Below are positions 19,795 through 31,538 of a stretch of DNA of 64,000 bases, one piece after another. The first letter of the stretch is position 1; every line of letters starts with the position of its first letter. The stretch spans positions 3,596,001 through 3,660,000 of the forward strand of contig JAJUBI010000003.1 in assembly GCA_022419385.1 (NCBI GenBank), written 5' to 3'. This DNA is from Paraconiothyrium sp. Pb-2020. Its lineage: Eukaryota > Ascomycota > Dothideomycetes > Pleosporales > Didymosphaeriaceae. A program made the translations under genes and the position numbers. Under the pieces are notes generated by a model. The model worked only from the letters and a program-made list of their open reading frames with translations, had not been told where the DNA came from and did not search any database.

Positions 19795-21861
19795 ATGTCG
19801 AAGAACACAAGCAGCAAGGGCAAGGCGAAACCAGGATCGAAGCCTCTAGGTGCACCGCGGAGTCGCAACACGACGCCCCTGCCCAACGTCCGCAATTCAG
19901 TCGAGCCGTCGTCATCAAGTTCTTACTTCAGGACAAATATCAGTGCCCTATCCCAAAAATGCGATGTCACCATCGAGGATATCCTAGATCGTCCTGGCGG
20001 CAATTCACAGTCGGCCCAGCCAGTACCCTCGAGCGCCCTGTTGATTAGCATGCGTGAGGCCATTGAGAGCAAGGTGCTCGGGAACATACAAAAGCGATGC
20101 GACTTGTCCAACAGTGCGCTTAGGGAACTCCAAGGGCTCAAGAAGAACCGATCCTCACACGAACGGGATAAGGAAAGAGCAACCGACAAAGACGCGGAAG
20201 AGCGCAAGCACAAGTTGAAAAAGATCAAGAAGGCAGCTGCTGAAGACGAGCGGCCGCTTGCAGTAGGTGCCCATGGCGTTGCGCGGCAGGACGGGGTTGA
20301 TCTTCACAAAGGTAAGCTACGGTATACCTCATGATGTTCTTGACATAACACCCCATTTTCTCTACGGTGCACACGCTCTACTTAACAATCAACCTTAACC
20401 AATAGTCCCAGCATCACCATGTCTTCCAATGGGAAGAACATACGTATCAAGTTCAAGCCTCTAACAAAACCAGCAGATAATTCTTCTACATTGTCCTCGC
20501 CCACTTCTCAAGCAGCACCCTCAGCTGCTGGCACTGGCGCAGCCGATGCGCCTTCGCCCACCGATACCGATGCATCACACCAACCGCCCCCAGCTCCTGC
20601 AATACCACAATTCCAGACTTTTGGTCCAGATCCGTCTAAGTTTGACGACCCGACTATATATCACATACGAGAAGTTACCCCTGGCATGACCGTGGAGGAG
20701 CGAAGAGAGATATTCAGCGTCGCTGATTACCCAGAAAGCGATCTGCGGGACCAGACAGCGGGTATACCGCCAGATAAGGACTTCTCTAATGCAAAGCCCG
20801 CGACGCAAGTCAACGCTAGTGTCTTTGCGAATTACGTTGAGCCGTATATACGTCGCTTGACAGAAGAAGACATGGCTTTCCTGAAAGAGCGAGGCGATCG
20901 CCTGAGTCCTTTCGTGCTTCCTAGGAGGGGTGCGAGACACTACAAGGACATTTGGGCGGAGGAAGACGGGCAGTTATATGCAGACAACAACGACCGCCTG
21001 CCTCCGAACGAGGCACGAGGCTCATATGAAAACATGACGGACGATTTCTTGATTACAGAGGATATCTCAACCGGTCCCTTGCTGTCGCGGCTACTTGCTA
21101 CACTGCGACCAGAGGGTCGAGGTACCTCAAGCAATCCCAACGACACTAACGGTGTCAATGGCGACGCTATGGAAATGGATGAGGGCGCTGGAGCACCTAC
21201 CGAAAATAACAACGACAACTCCGTTCCAGCCGCGACACAATTATCGGAACTTGTACAACAAGGCTGGAAGGGGCCGCCCGTCGGCGCGCGGACAGATTAC
21301 GCGTCACTCAACGAACGCCTCCTTCTGGAACTCAGGCACAACGGTATTATTACCGACGCCGACACTGACACCGACATGACAGCCTTCGATTACGACTCAC
21401 ACTTCGATGATGAGATCGCCGCACGCCTACGTGTGCTCCAGGACGAACTTCGCAAACAGTCTATCGTAAATGGCGCACGAAAACAGCGTTTACTCGAGCT
21501 CACGGGCATACGTGTAGCGCAGCAAGAATACAACGATATCGCGGATGATCTTGACAGCCAGCTGAACCAAGCGTACCTGAAGCGCAACCGAAACATCGGA
21601 AAGGGCAAAAAGCAGACAAAGCGGCCTGGTGGTGCGGGGGGTGGTTCGCATCCTGTGCCTAATGCTGGGGTCACAAGACCTGGTGTAGGCGAGCCCATTC
21701 GTACACTAATGGAGAGGAGGGGTCAGTGGAGTGCCACAGTTGGGCCGGTGGTGAATTATGGGAAGACGGGGTTGCCTGACGATACTATCTTCCCGGAGGA
21801 CAAGATGAAGGAATTGGAGAACAAGGAGGTAGAGATCTGGGATAACGAGGCTGATGAGTAG
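19795..21861 (+). CDS. ngg1: SAGA/ADA histone acetyltransferase subunit Ada3 (Ngg1-like)
   Basis: Two exons, 19795-20321 and 20406-21861, give 660 residues, close to the roughly 700 of yeast Ngg1. The N-terminal part is basic and disordered, with a Lys/Glu-rich helix near residues 120-155. The C-terminal half has the conserved Ada3 region (YVEPYIRRLTEEDMAFLKERGDRL, then LLELRHNGIITD and a coiled coil of Glu/Leu/Arg before KGKKQTKRPGG). Ada3 links Gcn5-Ada2 to the SAGA complex in the nucleus. The frames only join if the GTATAC donor at 20322 is used. The stronger-looking GTAAGC at 20312 shifts the frame, and the ATG at 20419 could also start a shorter protein. The family call is firm. Confidence 0.82.
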
Positions 21862-22056
21862 GTTATGACGGTATATGTATGCATTAGGCGGCGTTCCGGG
21901 ACCGGCGCAAGCGTTCCGAGGCGTACTTTATAGGAATGGAGCTCGACGCTTGCATCCTGAGGGTTGCTTACGCACGATTCTAAGGCCAGGGAAGGCAAAT
22001 GTTTGACATATAAGCAACGACTCTACTACTTCGTAAACTTCTTCACTGTTGTCGCC

Positions 22057-23320
22057 TTACAGCTTACTCCCTCCTTCTGTTACCTTGCTAACCAAATCTT
22101 CCACGTCCGCCCACAGATCCTCAGGCTTCTCCAACGCCGCAAAATGGCCACCACGCTCGTGCACACCGTAACTTACTAGGTTTGTCTCGTTTTCAATTAT
22201 ATGCCTTATGCCTGGGAACAGTTCCATGGGGAAGAACGAGTACCCGGTAGGTTTTGTCAATGGTGGCAAGGGTTCGCGAGTCCCACGGAAGAGAGCTCGG
22301 TAAGGGTAGATGCTACGCGGGAATGAGCCGGTGAAGTAGTACAAAGACACGTTTGTGAGGATAATGTCGAGAGGTGGGGTCTCGTCTGTCCATTCGAGGA
22401 ATTTTTCCCCGATCCAGGCTAGCAGGGCGAGAGGATTGGAGGACAGGACGTGACCGATGGTGCTGGGCCGGGTGCCTGGAGAAGGTGGGAAATCAGCATG
22501 ATTAAGAGAGGTGTGAGGGCATCACGCACCATGCTCTTGCGCGTACGCGGTACCAATGTTCCGCCATTCGAGCGCTCTATCGAAAGCCTTTGTCTCGATG
22601 TCGCTCAGCTTTTCGCGCTGTGGCTCTGTTTGTGTGGTGTACATATTCACTGCGCACGCTCGTTAGCGTCTCAGCCCCTTTCCCTCTGCTCCTATGAATC
22701 AACGTACAGTGCACACCAACAACACTCTCATACGACGACGCCATGAGCCTACACAAGATACTCCCCACATCCCCGCCCTGAACAATATACTTGTCAAATC
22801 CGAGATTCCGCATCAATTTCTCCATAACCTCGGCGGAATCTTTCAGCGTCCAGTCCCTCTCCAATGGCCCACCAGACGAAAGCGTATACCCGGGCAAACT
22901 CGGAACAACGATGTGGTACGGGCTTTCCCTCCCCTTATACCTCTTCTGTAACTGCTCCAGCATCGGGATGAACTCGATAAAGCTGCCGGGCCATCCGTGC
23001 ATGAACAGTATCGGAATTGCGTCTTTCTTCCGCGAAAACAAGCCTACGAAGTGAACGTCGATCTCACCAATAGTCATCTTGTAATTAGGAAAGGAATTGA
23101 TGTGTGATTCTTGGGCGCGCCAGGAGTAGGTGTTGAGCCAATAGTCCTTCGCGTCGGAAAGCCATTTGTATGTGACACCGAAGTTCTCCTTCTCCTGCTG
23201 GTTCTCGTACGTCTTCGGCCCAAGCTTGGACAATTCAAGCAATTGGCGCCATTCCGAAAGCTCCTGGTCGGAGATGTGGAGGGTGAAGGGGCGCGCGGAG
23301 GAGGGTGGTGTGTATGTCAT
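22057..23320 (-). CDS. Epoxide hydrolase (EHN domain plus alpha/beta hydrolase)
   Basis: Three exons, 23320-22708, 22649-22530 and 22475-22057, give 383 residues. Residues 8-115 are the epoxide-hydrolase N-terminal domain (PFTLHISDQELSEWRQLL, typical of microsomal-type enzymes). The oxyanion motif HGWPGS lies near 107, the nucleophile Asp in QGGDVGS near 183, and the catalytic His in GVHERGGHFAALEKPE near the C-terminus. There is no N-terminal membrane anchor, so the enzyme is probably soluble. The family opens epoxides of xenobiotics or secondary metabolites to diols. The gene is divergent from HIS4, sharing a 658-bp upstream region. Confidence 0.88.
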
Positions 23321-23978
23321 TGTACTAGGACTTGAGGTTGTACTAGCAGAAGTGTGAAATAGTGGAGTGAGTAGATGTAGAGTTATAGAGAAGATAAATG
23401 TGGGATTGGATTTGTACCTAGGTATCAGTGTATGCTTGCCAAGGCCACGGCTACGGATACAAGTGGCACCGTGCGGGGAGAAGGTACAATGAAGTCACGG
23501 CAGGTGGGGCAGTGGAGGAAAATGCCTGCTTTATGTATCGGCTTGCGAGACGGGCGAATTAATGGCTCGGACAATATATATGATTAGTATGCGATTGCAC
23601 GCTCTATGTATGAAGGACTGAGGGTGTCCCCAATCAGATTAGCGCAATAGCGGGGCACCAAAAGTCTCGAGGTCGCTTCCACGTCGGAAAGGAAAGAGAC
23701 AACGTCGGGGCGACACAATGGGCCAAATGACTTTATCTTCTTGGTGATTCTCGCAAACGAAGGTGCAAGTATCTTATAAGCATGGCTTCAGAGACAGCCC
23801 TGCAATGCATTAGCACGCGGGTAGTTCCCATTGGCCGCAATCGGCAACATCGGTGCCCCCGCGATTAGCTCATTATGCAGATATTAGTTCCAATTCTTTT
23901 TCGTTCGACTCACCAGCCAAACTTCACTCTTTGTTCACTCTCTGCAAGACGAATCGAAGTGTTGCAAGGGTTACAAGT
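23321..23978. other. Divergent promoter region of the epoxide hydrolase and HIS4
   Basis: 658 bp. It holds a TATAAG at 23775-23780, some 200 bp before the HIS4 ATG, and a near match to the Gcn4/Cpc1 site (CGACTCA, about 23904) in the leader. Neither is strong enough to call. Confidence 0.45.
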
Positions 23979-26705
23979 ATGGCGCCTCCTCTTCTCGCCG
24001 CAATTGACCTGCTCAGCTACACACAACCCACCCACGGCCTCAATCCGACGCAATTGTCCTATATCGGTCACGTCTTTGCCCGCGTCACCCCCGAGACCAT
24101 CGACCATGCCCTCACCCACCTCCAGCAATCTGTTGGTCGCTACACGAACTACCTCAGCGTCGCCTCGCTCGAGTCCATTGACGATGTCATCTCCCTGCTC
24201 GACGCCGGCGCTGCAAAGGTCTTTGTGACGCGCCCGCAACTTTCCCAACTCCTCGAGAAGAAAATAAACCAGGATCGGATAGTCTTGTGCCTGCCTGGAA
24301 GTACACGGGAGGAGAATATCGAAGCGATTTCGGGGACACAGATCGACGTTTACTCCCATCAAATTGGGGATATTGGCCTGATAGAGGCGTGGCTGAAGGA
24401 GTACGGGAAGGAAAGACCAGAGGTGTTTGTGTCCTTTGCGAACCCAACAATAGATGATGCAGTGAAAATCGCTAAGCTGGGTGCTGTACCTATCATACCC
24501 GCGCAGGCGCTAAAGGTAGATGCTGAGCCAGGACCCGGTCTACTAAGCGTCGCGAAGGTACTCATGGCAAACGCGGTCAGTGACCGACCGGATGGACTAT
24601 TCACTACGCTGGTGACGGACGAGCGGGGCATTGCGCTCGGACTAGTATACAGCAGTGAGGAGAGCGTGGCGAAGAGTTTGGAAACAGGGAGGGGTGTGTA
24701 TCAGAGCCGGAAGAGGGGTCTGTGGTATAAGGGAGAGTCGAGCGGTGATATACAGGAGTTGGTTTCTATATCGCTTGACTGCGACAGCGACTGCTTGCAA
24801 TTTGTTGTGAGGCAAAAAGGCAGAGGTAAGCATGGTAGGAATAGTGGGAGATGCGTGACTGATCAATTACCAGGTTTCTGTCACCTCGCAACGCCAACCT
24901 GCTTCGGCCAATATCGTGGCCTTTCAAAGCTCCAAAAGACTCTCCAGAGCCGCAAGGAATCTGCGCCGGCAGGCTCGTACACCGCACGATTATTCAACGA
25001 CTCCCAACTCTTGCGGGCGAAGATTCTCGAGGAGGCTACCGAGCTGTGCGACGCGAACACAAAGCAAGAGATTGCCTTTGAGGCGGCCGACCTGCTATAC
25101 TTCGCTTTGACTAAGTGTGTCTCAGCCGGAGTATCGTTAGAGGACGTTGAGCGCAACCTCGATGCAAAGAGTATCAAGGTCAAGAGAAGGCAAGGCGATG
25201 CTAAGCCTGCATTTGCCGCGCAAGCAGCAGCAGCAGCAGCGACCAATGGTGCATCCAAGGGAACCGCAACTAAGGAAGAAGTCAAGGAGGCAGCATCGAT
25301 ACCAAAGAGTAAAGATGACCCTGCCGGCCTGAAAAACGGCCGGATAGCCATGAAGCGAATGGTCACATCACAAGAAACGCCGCAAAGGATACAAGCAGTT
25401 CTCCAGCGCCCGTCACAAAGATCTAGCGAGAAGATCATCGGCATTTGCAATCCCATAATAGAGGCCGTCAAGACGCGAGGTGACGCCGCAGTCTTGGAAT
25501 ACACACATAAATTCGAAAAAGCAACGTCACTCACATCGCCCGTATTGAAAGCACCGTTCCCGGAACACCTCATGCAACTCGCGCCTGAAACGGCGAAGGC
25601 CATCGATATCTCCTTCGAGAACATCCGCAAATTCCACGCTGCGCAAAAGGAGGAAAAGCCTTTGGTTGTCGAAACGATGCCTGGTGTGGTCTGCTCACGC
25701 TTCTCACGACCCATCGAGCGCGTCGGTCTCTATGTTCCCGGCGGTACCGCAGTCCTACCCTCATCTGCGCTCATGCTCGGTGTTCCCGCCTTGGTCGCCG
25801 GCTGCAAGAAGATTGTCCTCGCAACACCACCGCGTTCGGACGGATCCGTTACCCCCGAGATTGTTTACGCTGCGCACAAAGTCGGCGCCGAAGCCATCGT
25901 CCTGGCAGGCGGCGCACAAGCTGTCGCAGCAATGGCCTACGGTACCGAAAGCATCTCCAAGGTCGACAAAATCTTGGGACCTGGCAACCAGTTCGTTACT
26001 GCTGCGAAGATGATTGTATCGAACGACACCAATGCTGGCGTAAGCATCGACATGCCCGCTGGCCCCAGTGAAGTCCTCGTGGTCGCAGATGCCTCCGCGA
26101 ATCCCAAGTTCGTTGCCTCAGACCTGCTCAGTCAGGCTGAGCACGGTGTCGACTCGCAGGTCATTTGCATTGCTGTAGGTCTGAGCGAACAGCAACTCAC
26201 TGCTATCGAGGACGAACTCCACGAGCAGGCGAATGCGCTCCCACGCGTGGATATTGTGAGAGGCGCGATTGAGCACAGTCTCACCTTGGTGGTGGAAAAT
26301 ATTACTGAGGCGATGGAGTTGAGCAACCAGTACGCACCCGAGCATCTCATCCTGCAGGTCCAGGATGCGGAGAAGGTTGTGGATCTTGTCGAGAACGCTG
26401 GATCCGTGTTCATCGGGCAGTGGACGCCCGAATCTGTCGGTGACTACTCCGCAGGCGTGAACCACTCACTGCGTAAGTTTCGGCGCTAAGCTATAAGATT
26501 GAACGTACTAACGCCAGCAGCAACATTTGGCTACGCCAAGCAATACTCAGGTGTCAACCTCGGCTCCTACATCAAGCACATCACCAGCGCGAACCTCAGC
26601 TACGAAGGGCTGCAGAACGTCGGAACTGCAGTAATGGAGCTCGCGCGTGTCGAACAGCTAGAGGCGCACCGGCGGGCCGTGAGCCTGCGGCTGGGCGTTG
26701 CATAG
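23979..26705 (+). CDS. his4: Trifunctional histidine biosynthesis protein (PRA-CH, PRA-PH, histidinol dehydrogenase)
   Basis: Three exons, 23979-24825, 24874-26472 and 26521-26705, give 876 residues, the usual fungal length. Residues about 230-315 are phosphoribosyl-AMP cyclohydrolase, with the metal ligands in DCDSDC and CHLATPTCFG. Residues 325-420 are the pyrophosphatase (FNDSQLLRAKILEEATEL...EAADLLYFAL). Residues 450-870 are histidinol dehydrogenase (FSRPIERVGLYVPGGT, AGGAQAVAAMAYGT, QAEHGVDS, NHSLPTFGYAKQYSG). It catalyses histidine steps 2, 3, 9 and 10 in the cytosol. I start at 23979, where MAPPLLAAIDLL begins. Intron 1 is only 48 nt, in frame and stop-free, but splicing it out restores the conserved cyclohydrolase motif. 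Confidence 0.95.
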
Positions 26706-27577
26706 CTCTTCTGTACACTTCCATATTAAGTGACCTCTTGGCTATTCTCTTGTTCTGTTTCTGCTTTATTTGTGTATGGTTTCGTCTTGTCTTGGAATGT
26801 GTTGGGGAACTCGTGGTGGTTCCATTCGCTTCTGCATGAGCGCAGAGCCTCTTATCAAGCGAGGGTTTCACCTCCCGCCCCGTTCCAGGTTGATAGCGTC
26901 AACGGCACGATCGGACGGGAAACAGAACACGATCCTGCAGAAGCGAGTGCGGCGTCAAACTACCTCGCTACCGACTTCCTTCTCGAAGCAGCGCCAAACG
27001 TCTGTACAAATCCTTTTGCTCCCTCATCTGAAACTCGCCTCTATCGAGTAATCTGCTCTCTCCTTTGTACACCGCCAGTCTGGCCTACCATCGCAACAGT
27101 ATCGCTATTGTACACTGAGAAACATGCATCCACCGGCATTACAATCCCATCTATTCCCTCATGCACATCCTCGTCGCCCAGATCTTTCGTCTCAAAATGG
27201 CCTAGCGCGGTGGATACATCCATGATCTCCAGGACGTCGTTTCATAAACCGCTGAAACGAAGTTCCTCAAATCGGACCATACCTTGCCGCATTAGCGGGT
27301 CCCTACTGAGTGTATAGATAATGAAGTGTACCCAGCTGCAAGTTTTTGCTCTCCAAGCTGTGCTTAGCTTTACTTTCACTACTTACTGGTGCCCTCGTTC
27401 TTTACCGTCTCTTGAGACCTTACATTCTTTATACTATACAGATACAGAAGCTTGCTTCGTTACATTCACTTCAGTCAGCACTCCAATCGGTCGAATTCAA
27501 TCCCTCACTACACCACGTCCACCCCCTGTCAAGCTACCAAATAGAACCATTCCAAGTCCAACCAGAAAATATCCAAG
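26706..27577. other. Intergenic region between HIS4 and the xylanase
   Basis: 872 bp: 3' end of HIS4 and the xylanase promoter. A 60-codon minus-strand frame (27041-27223) has an acidic, protein-like composition but no recognised family, and the plus-strand frame opposite (26730-27317) looks like a shadow. Confidence 0.45.
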
Positions 27578-29118
27578 ATGCAGCTCTACTTTACCGTTCT
27601 CACCCTAACCTCCACCTCGGCTGTCCTCGCCGCAGTTCCTACCTACGGCCAATGCGGTGGATCGACTTACACCGGCGAGACCACCTGCGACTCCGGCAGC
27701 GAGTGTACAGAGTATAACCCTTGGTACTCGCAGTGCGTCCCCTCTTCCAACTCCGGATCAAACCCAGGTTCCGGCAACGGTGCGGCATCCAGCTCTGTGG
27801 CTCCGGTCGCGAGCAGCAGTGCGGTCGCAGGACCTAGCAGCGGTGCTCCAGTGCCATCCGGTAACGCCAGTCTACCAGTCGGAACGGGCGTGGGCACGGG
27901 TGCTGGCAGCGCACCGACGACGTTGGTCACGCGTGCGAGCTCTGCTGCGGCGGCATCTTCGTCGGCTGTTGTAGTGTCGGACGTAGCTTTACCAGCTCGA
28001 TCGCGTCACGCCATCCACTTCTTCCTCTGTCGCTGCCGCCGCCCCTACCTCCACGGCTAGTGCTGGGAATAGCACCGGCAGCGGCGCGAACGGCGCGTCG
28101 TGCTCCATCAATGAAGCCTTCATAGCCAAGGGGAAGAAGTACATCGTTGTGTAGCGGCAGATAAGGGCACGCTCAGTGATGCCACAAACGAGCAGATCAT
28201 CAAGGATAACTTTGGGCAGGTCACGCCTGAGAATTCGTGAGTTATCTCCCTTTCCCGTATTCCTTAATCCTAGATGCGAGGATACTGACTGCGGCAATAG
28301 CATGAAATGGGATGCCACCGAGAATGTCGAAGGGACATTCACCTTCTCCGGCTCGGACGCCCTAGTGGACTGGGCGACTACGAATTCTAAAGTGATCCGC
28401 GGACACACGACGGTGTGGCACTCGCAGCTGCCGACGTGGGTGTCGTCGATCACGGATAAGACGACGTTGGAGAAGGTCATGAATACGCATATCGAAACGC
28501 TGCTTGGGCAGTACAAGGGGCAGATCTATGCTTGGGTAAGTCGTCCTCTCCCCTTTGTTCGTTTCATGAGCTGTGCTAATGGATGGATAGGACGTCGTCA
28601 ACGAGATCTTCGCCGAAGATGGCAGCTTCCGCTCTTCCGTCTTTTACAACGTCCTGGGCGAGGACTTTGTCGCCACGGCCTTTAAGACCGCGCGTGCCGC
28701 CGATCCCGCCGCAAAACTCTACATCAACGACTACAACCTCGACTCTGCATCCTATGCCAAGACCAAAGCCATGGTATCTAAGGTCACCGAGGGGGTTGCT
28801 GCAGGCGTCCCCATTGATGGTATTGGCTCGCAGTCGCACTTGGCTGGCAGCTGGCCTATTTCGGATTATCCTGCCGCGCTGAAGAGCATCTGCGCTGTGG
28901 TGGATGAATGCGCCATCACGGAGCTGGACATCAAGGGCGCGGCGGCGAGTGATTATGAGACTGCGGTGCAGGCCTGTTTGGATGTTGACAATTGCGTTGG
29001 CATCACCGTTTGGGGTGTCAGCGACAAGAACAGCTGGAGGGCGGATTCCACGCCGCTGCTTTTCGATGCAAGTTTCGAGGCTAAGGATGCGTACAATGGC
29101 ATCTGCAGCATCTTGTAA
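27578..29118 (+). CDS. GH10 endo-1,4-beta-xylanase with N-terminal CBM1, reading frame broken
   Basis: The start encodes a signal peptide (MQLYFTVLTLTSTSAVLA), then a cellulose-binding CBM1 (YGQCGGSTYTGETTCDSGSEC...WYSQC), then a Ser/Ala/Gly linker. The catalytic domain runs to 29118 and includes TPENS-MKWD, the acid/base Glu in WDVVNEIF and the nucleophile Glu in ITELDIKG, with introns 28237-28300 and 28536-28590. The frame does not run through. The linker changes frame near 27960-28010, and at about 28150 two extra bases (TT) separate KGKKYI from GVAADKG, putting a TAG in frame. No good splice sites explain either break, so this is a recent pseudogene or holds two sequence errors. Functional copies cleave xylan outside the cell. 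Confidence 0.72.
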
Positions 29119-29256
29119 ACGCTAGTCGAAAGGAACTATATTCGTTGTATATATATCTTTTTGGTAGCAATGCCTATGCATAGATCCCTTGCTGAGATCA
29201 CATTCCCTTGGGTATCATACCACAACGCCTTTCCAAACATATGGGAATACGTAACT

Positions 29257-31538
29257 TCATAACAATTCTTCTTCGTCGTCCTTTGTTCGCGCTGAAATAA
29301 GGCCACCAAAATCAGCCCATGTCAAGCCGTTAATGCCCAGAGCTGCATCATATGCTATCTGCCAATTCTTGAGTCTCTTGCGCTTGTGTTCTTGAGCTGC
29401 ACTAGGCGTCTCGCTGGCGAAGCGTTTGCTGGCAGTGGTCGGTATGGTGTCGTGAATTGATGTAAGCTCAGAAATGTCGCTAATGGTGGTACCCTCTTTG
29501 TGTTCTAGCTGCTTCGTAGGCGAAGTGGTTCGCTGCTGCTCCTTTCCTGGAAGCTGAGCCGCCACTTTCGAAGCACTAGGCTTGGAGGTCGTTTCTTCGC
29601 GCAGTACTAGAACATCTGACGGTGCCGTGAAGTAGTCCCCGGAGTCCACAACCTGTTTTGCTGAGCCAGCACCTGCGCCTTCACCATCTACATTTGACAC
29701 AGTATGACTGACGGTACGAGGGCTTCCGGTACCTGCGCCACTGCTTTGCGTCTCATTTTGACTCTCGCTTTGCATGCGTCTTTCGTAATCCTCTTGTTCC
29801 AATCGTTCTTCATAGATCTTCATCATCTCGTTGTCATGGCGGAAGGTCTGGCCTGAGCAGAATGGCCCAAACAAGGATCGCATACCGAGCTCCGGGTCCC
29901 AGCTTTTCTCGTCCACGGTACAAGGGAACACATCTTTGGGTTTGAACGCATCGACCAGCTCACACAGTTCGGCAAAGGAGGAGTGGCGCGAGTAGGGAAA
30001 GCGTATCGTTCTGTGTAGCAGACGTCAGTAAATCGTTGCATTATTGGGTACGATGGCCACTGCGGCAGCAATGGCAGGATGGAAACATTCAAAGTTAAGA
30101 GGTATCAGACGTGTCCATACCTATTCAAGGGTATTTCCACATCCTGGGATCTTGTCAAATGCGTTGAAAGAACAGTGGCGAGGTTCTCTAGTGAAAGTTC
30201 AGGCTCTTTTTCGGGACTTTCTTTTTGCGGATCCATGTCAAGGTCGATTGTCCCATTGCGCTCCTTGAGGGCTTCTTGTAGTACGATCGACAGTTTCGAG
30301 AGTACTTGCTCGTCTTTGATGGTCTTGGCGCATAGCTCGATAATCTTATTGATATCGGCTGCATTGCCGGTCTCAAGCTCTTCTTTTTGATCCAGGTCAC
30401 CTTTACCCCCTCCCGCGCCCAGCTCAGCTATCTCGACATTGGTACCTTTGACTCGCGTTACGATAGGAATGATGTGAACTACGCGAGCGTTCTGGGGTGT
30501 AGCCGTTAGCATGCTCCATTCATACATCTCGCATGTCACGTAGCCAAAGAAGACAAAAGCAATCTGACTTACTTTGTCATGGTCAAGGACAGGACAGCCC
30601 ATACCACGTTCGCACGAATGGATTCGCACATCTGGCCGAGACGTCAAGCAACCAGGCTGCATCCGATTGCCGTTCCGAAAACCACACAGCGCAGGCGCTT
30701 CATGGACGCTCAAACCACTTTCTCGTAGGAACCTGTTCTCAAATTTCACGTCGAGGTTTACTTCCCGGAGGGACTTCTTGTCGAGGCTGGACAATGAGGC
30801 ATAAATTCCAGTCCGATAACTATCCAAGTGGATCCTCGATCGGAGAAAACCAGAAAGAGCTATCCAAACATTTTCATATCCAAATGTCCACGAATGGAAG
30901 TAGAATACGGTATCATCCGGGTATTTCGAGACTTTGTCCAGTAGCTCTTTGATCCCTGCTGCTTTCGATTGAAATTCATGGTACGGATGCGATTTGGTTG
31001 CAAAGGTGGTATCCAAATAAATGCAGTCCAGTCGTCGAGATCCAAGAGTATATGGTAACAGAATGGGGTTCTTCACGAGCGAGTTCACCCACCACGTCTC
31101 GGCTCTGATATCACCAGTGTACAGAATTGCTTTGCCATGGCCTTCGATAAGGAACATGACGGCGCCGATGCAGTGATTGGCATCAATGAGGGTTACTTGG
31201 ATGTTGTTGCCGGGGGCGAGCTCGACAGTAGTAGGTGTATCGAGAGGCAGTGGCTTCGCCAATCTACGCATGCTCCTGTCGTAGGTGACATTGCGGCTTT
31301 CCAATTTCCCTTGGGCAAAGTTGATGCGGTAGTGGTACTTTTCCAGCCGAAGCAGAATCTCACGTGTAGCGGCCGAGCAATAAACGAACGGCGCCCTCAG
31401 CGACTCCAAGCCCGTGAGATGGTCACTGTGTACATGGCTCAAGAAACAAGCCAAGGGCGCCCTATGTTCGGGTTGATGTCTGAAGTAGTCGATGCGAATT
31501 TGAGGAAACTCGGCTACGATGCCTTTGAAGGTTGACAT
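29257..31538 (-). CDS. Artemis/SNM1-family metallo-beta-lactamase nuclease (DNA repair)
   Basis: Three exons, 31538-30573, 30491-30121 and 30010-29257, give 696 residues. The protein opens directly with the nuclease fold, as Artemis does (FKGIVAEFPQIRIDYFR), not with the zinc finger of Pso2. The metal-binding motif SHVHSDHLTG lies near residue 34, DANHCIGAVMFL near 115 and YTGDIRAE near 135. The beta-CASP/DRMBL part ends at RFPYSRHSSFAELCELVDAFKPKDVFPCTV (about 450-480). The last 200 residues are acidic, Ser-rich and probably disordered. The family processes DNA ends or interstrand cross-links in the nucleus. Intron 1 is 81 nt and stop-free. The 3' end converges on the xylanase with 138 bp between stops. 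Confidence 0.86.

Noticed and set aside
20312..20405. Use of the GTAAGC donor at 20312 for the Ada3-like gene
   Set aside because: With the only good acceptor at 20405 it shifts the frame and meets a stop within about 20 codons, whereas GTATAC at 20322 joins the two conserved halves.
27900..27990. Intron in the xylanase linker ending at TTTACCAG
   Set aside because: The acceptor is passable, but the only phase-compatible donors are GTCACG, GTGGGC or one giving a 28-nt intron, and it would not explain the second break at about 28150.
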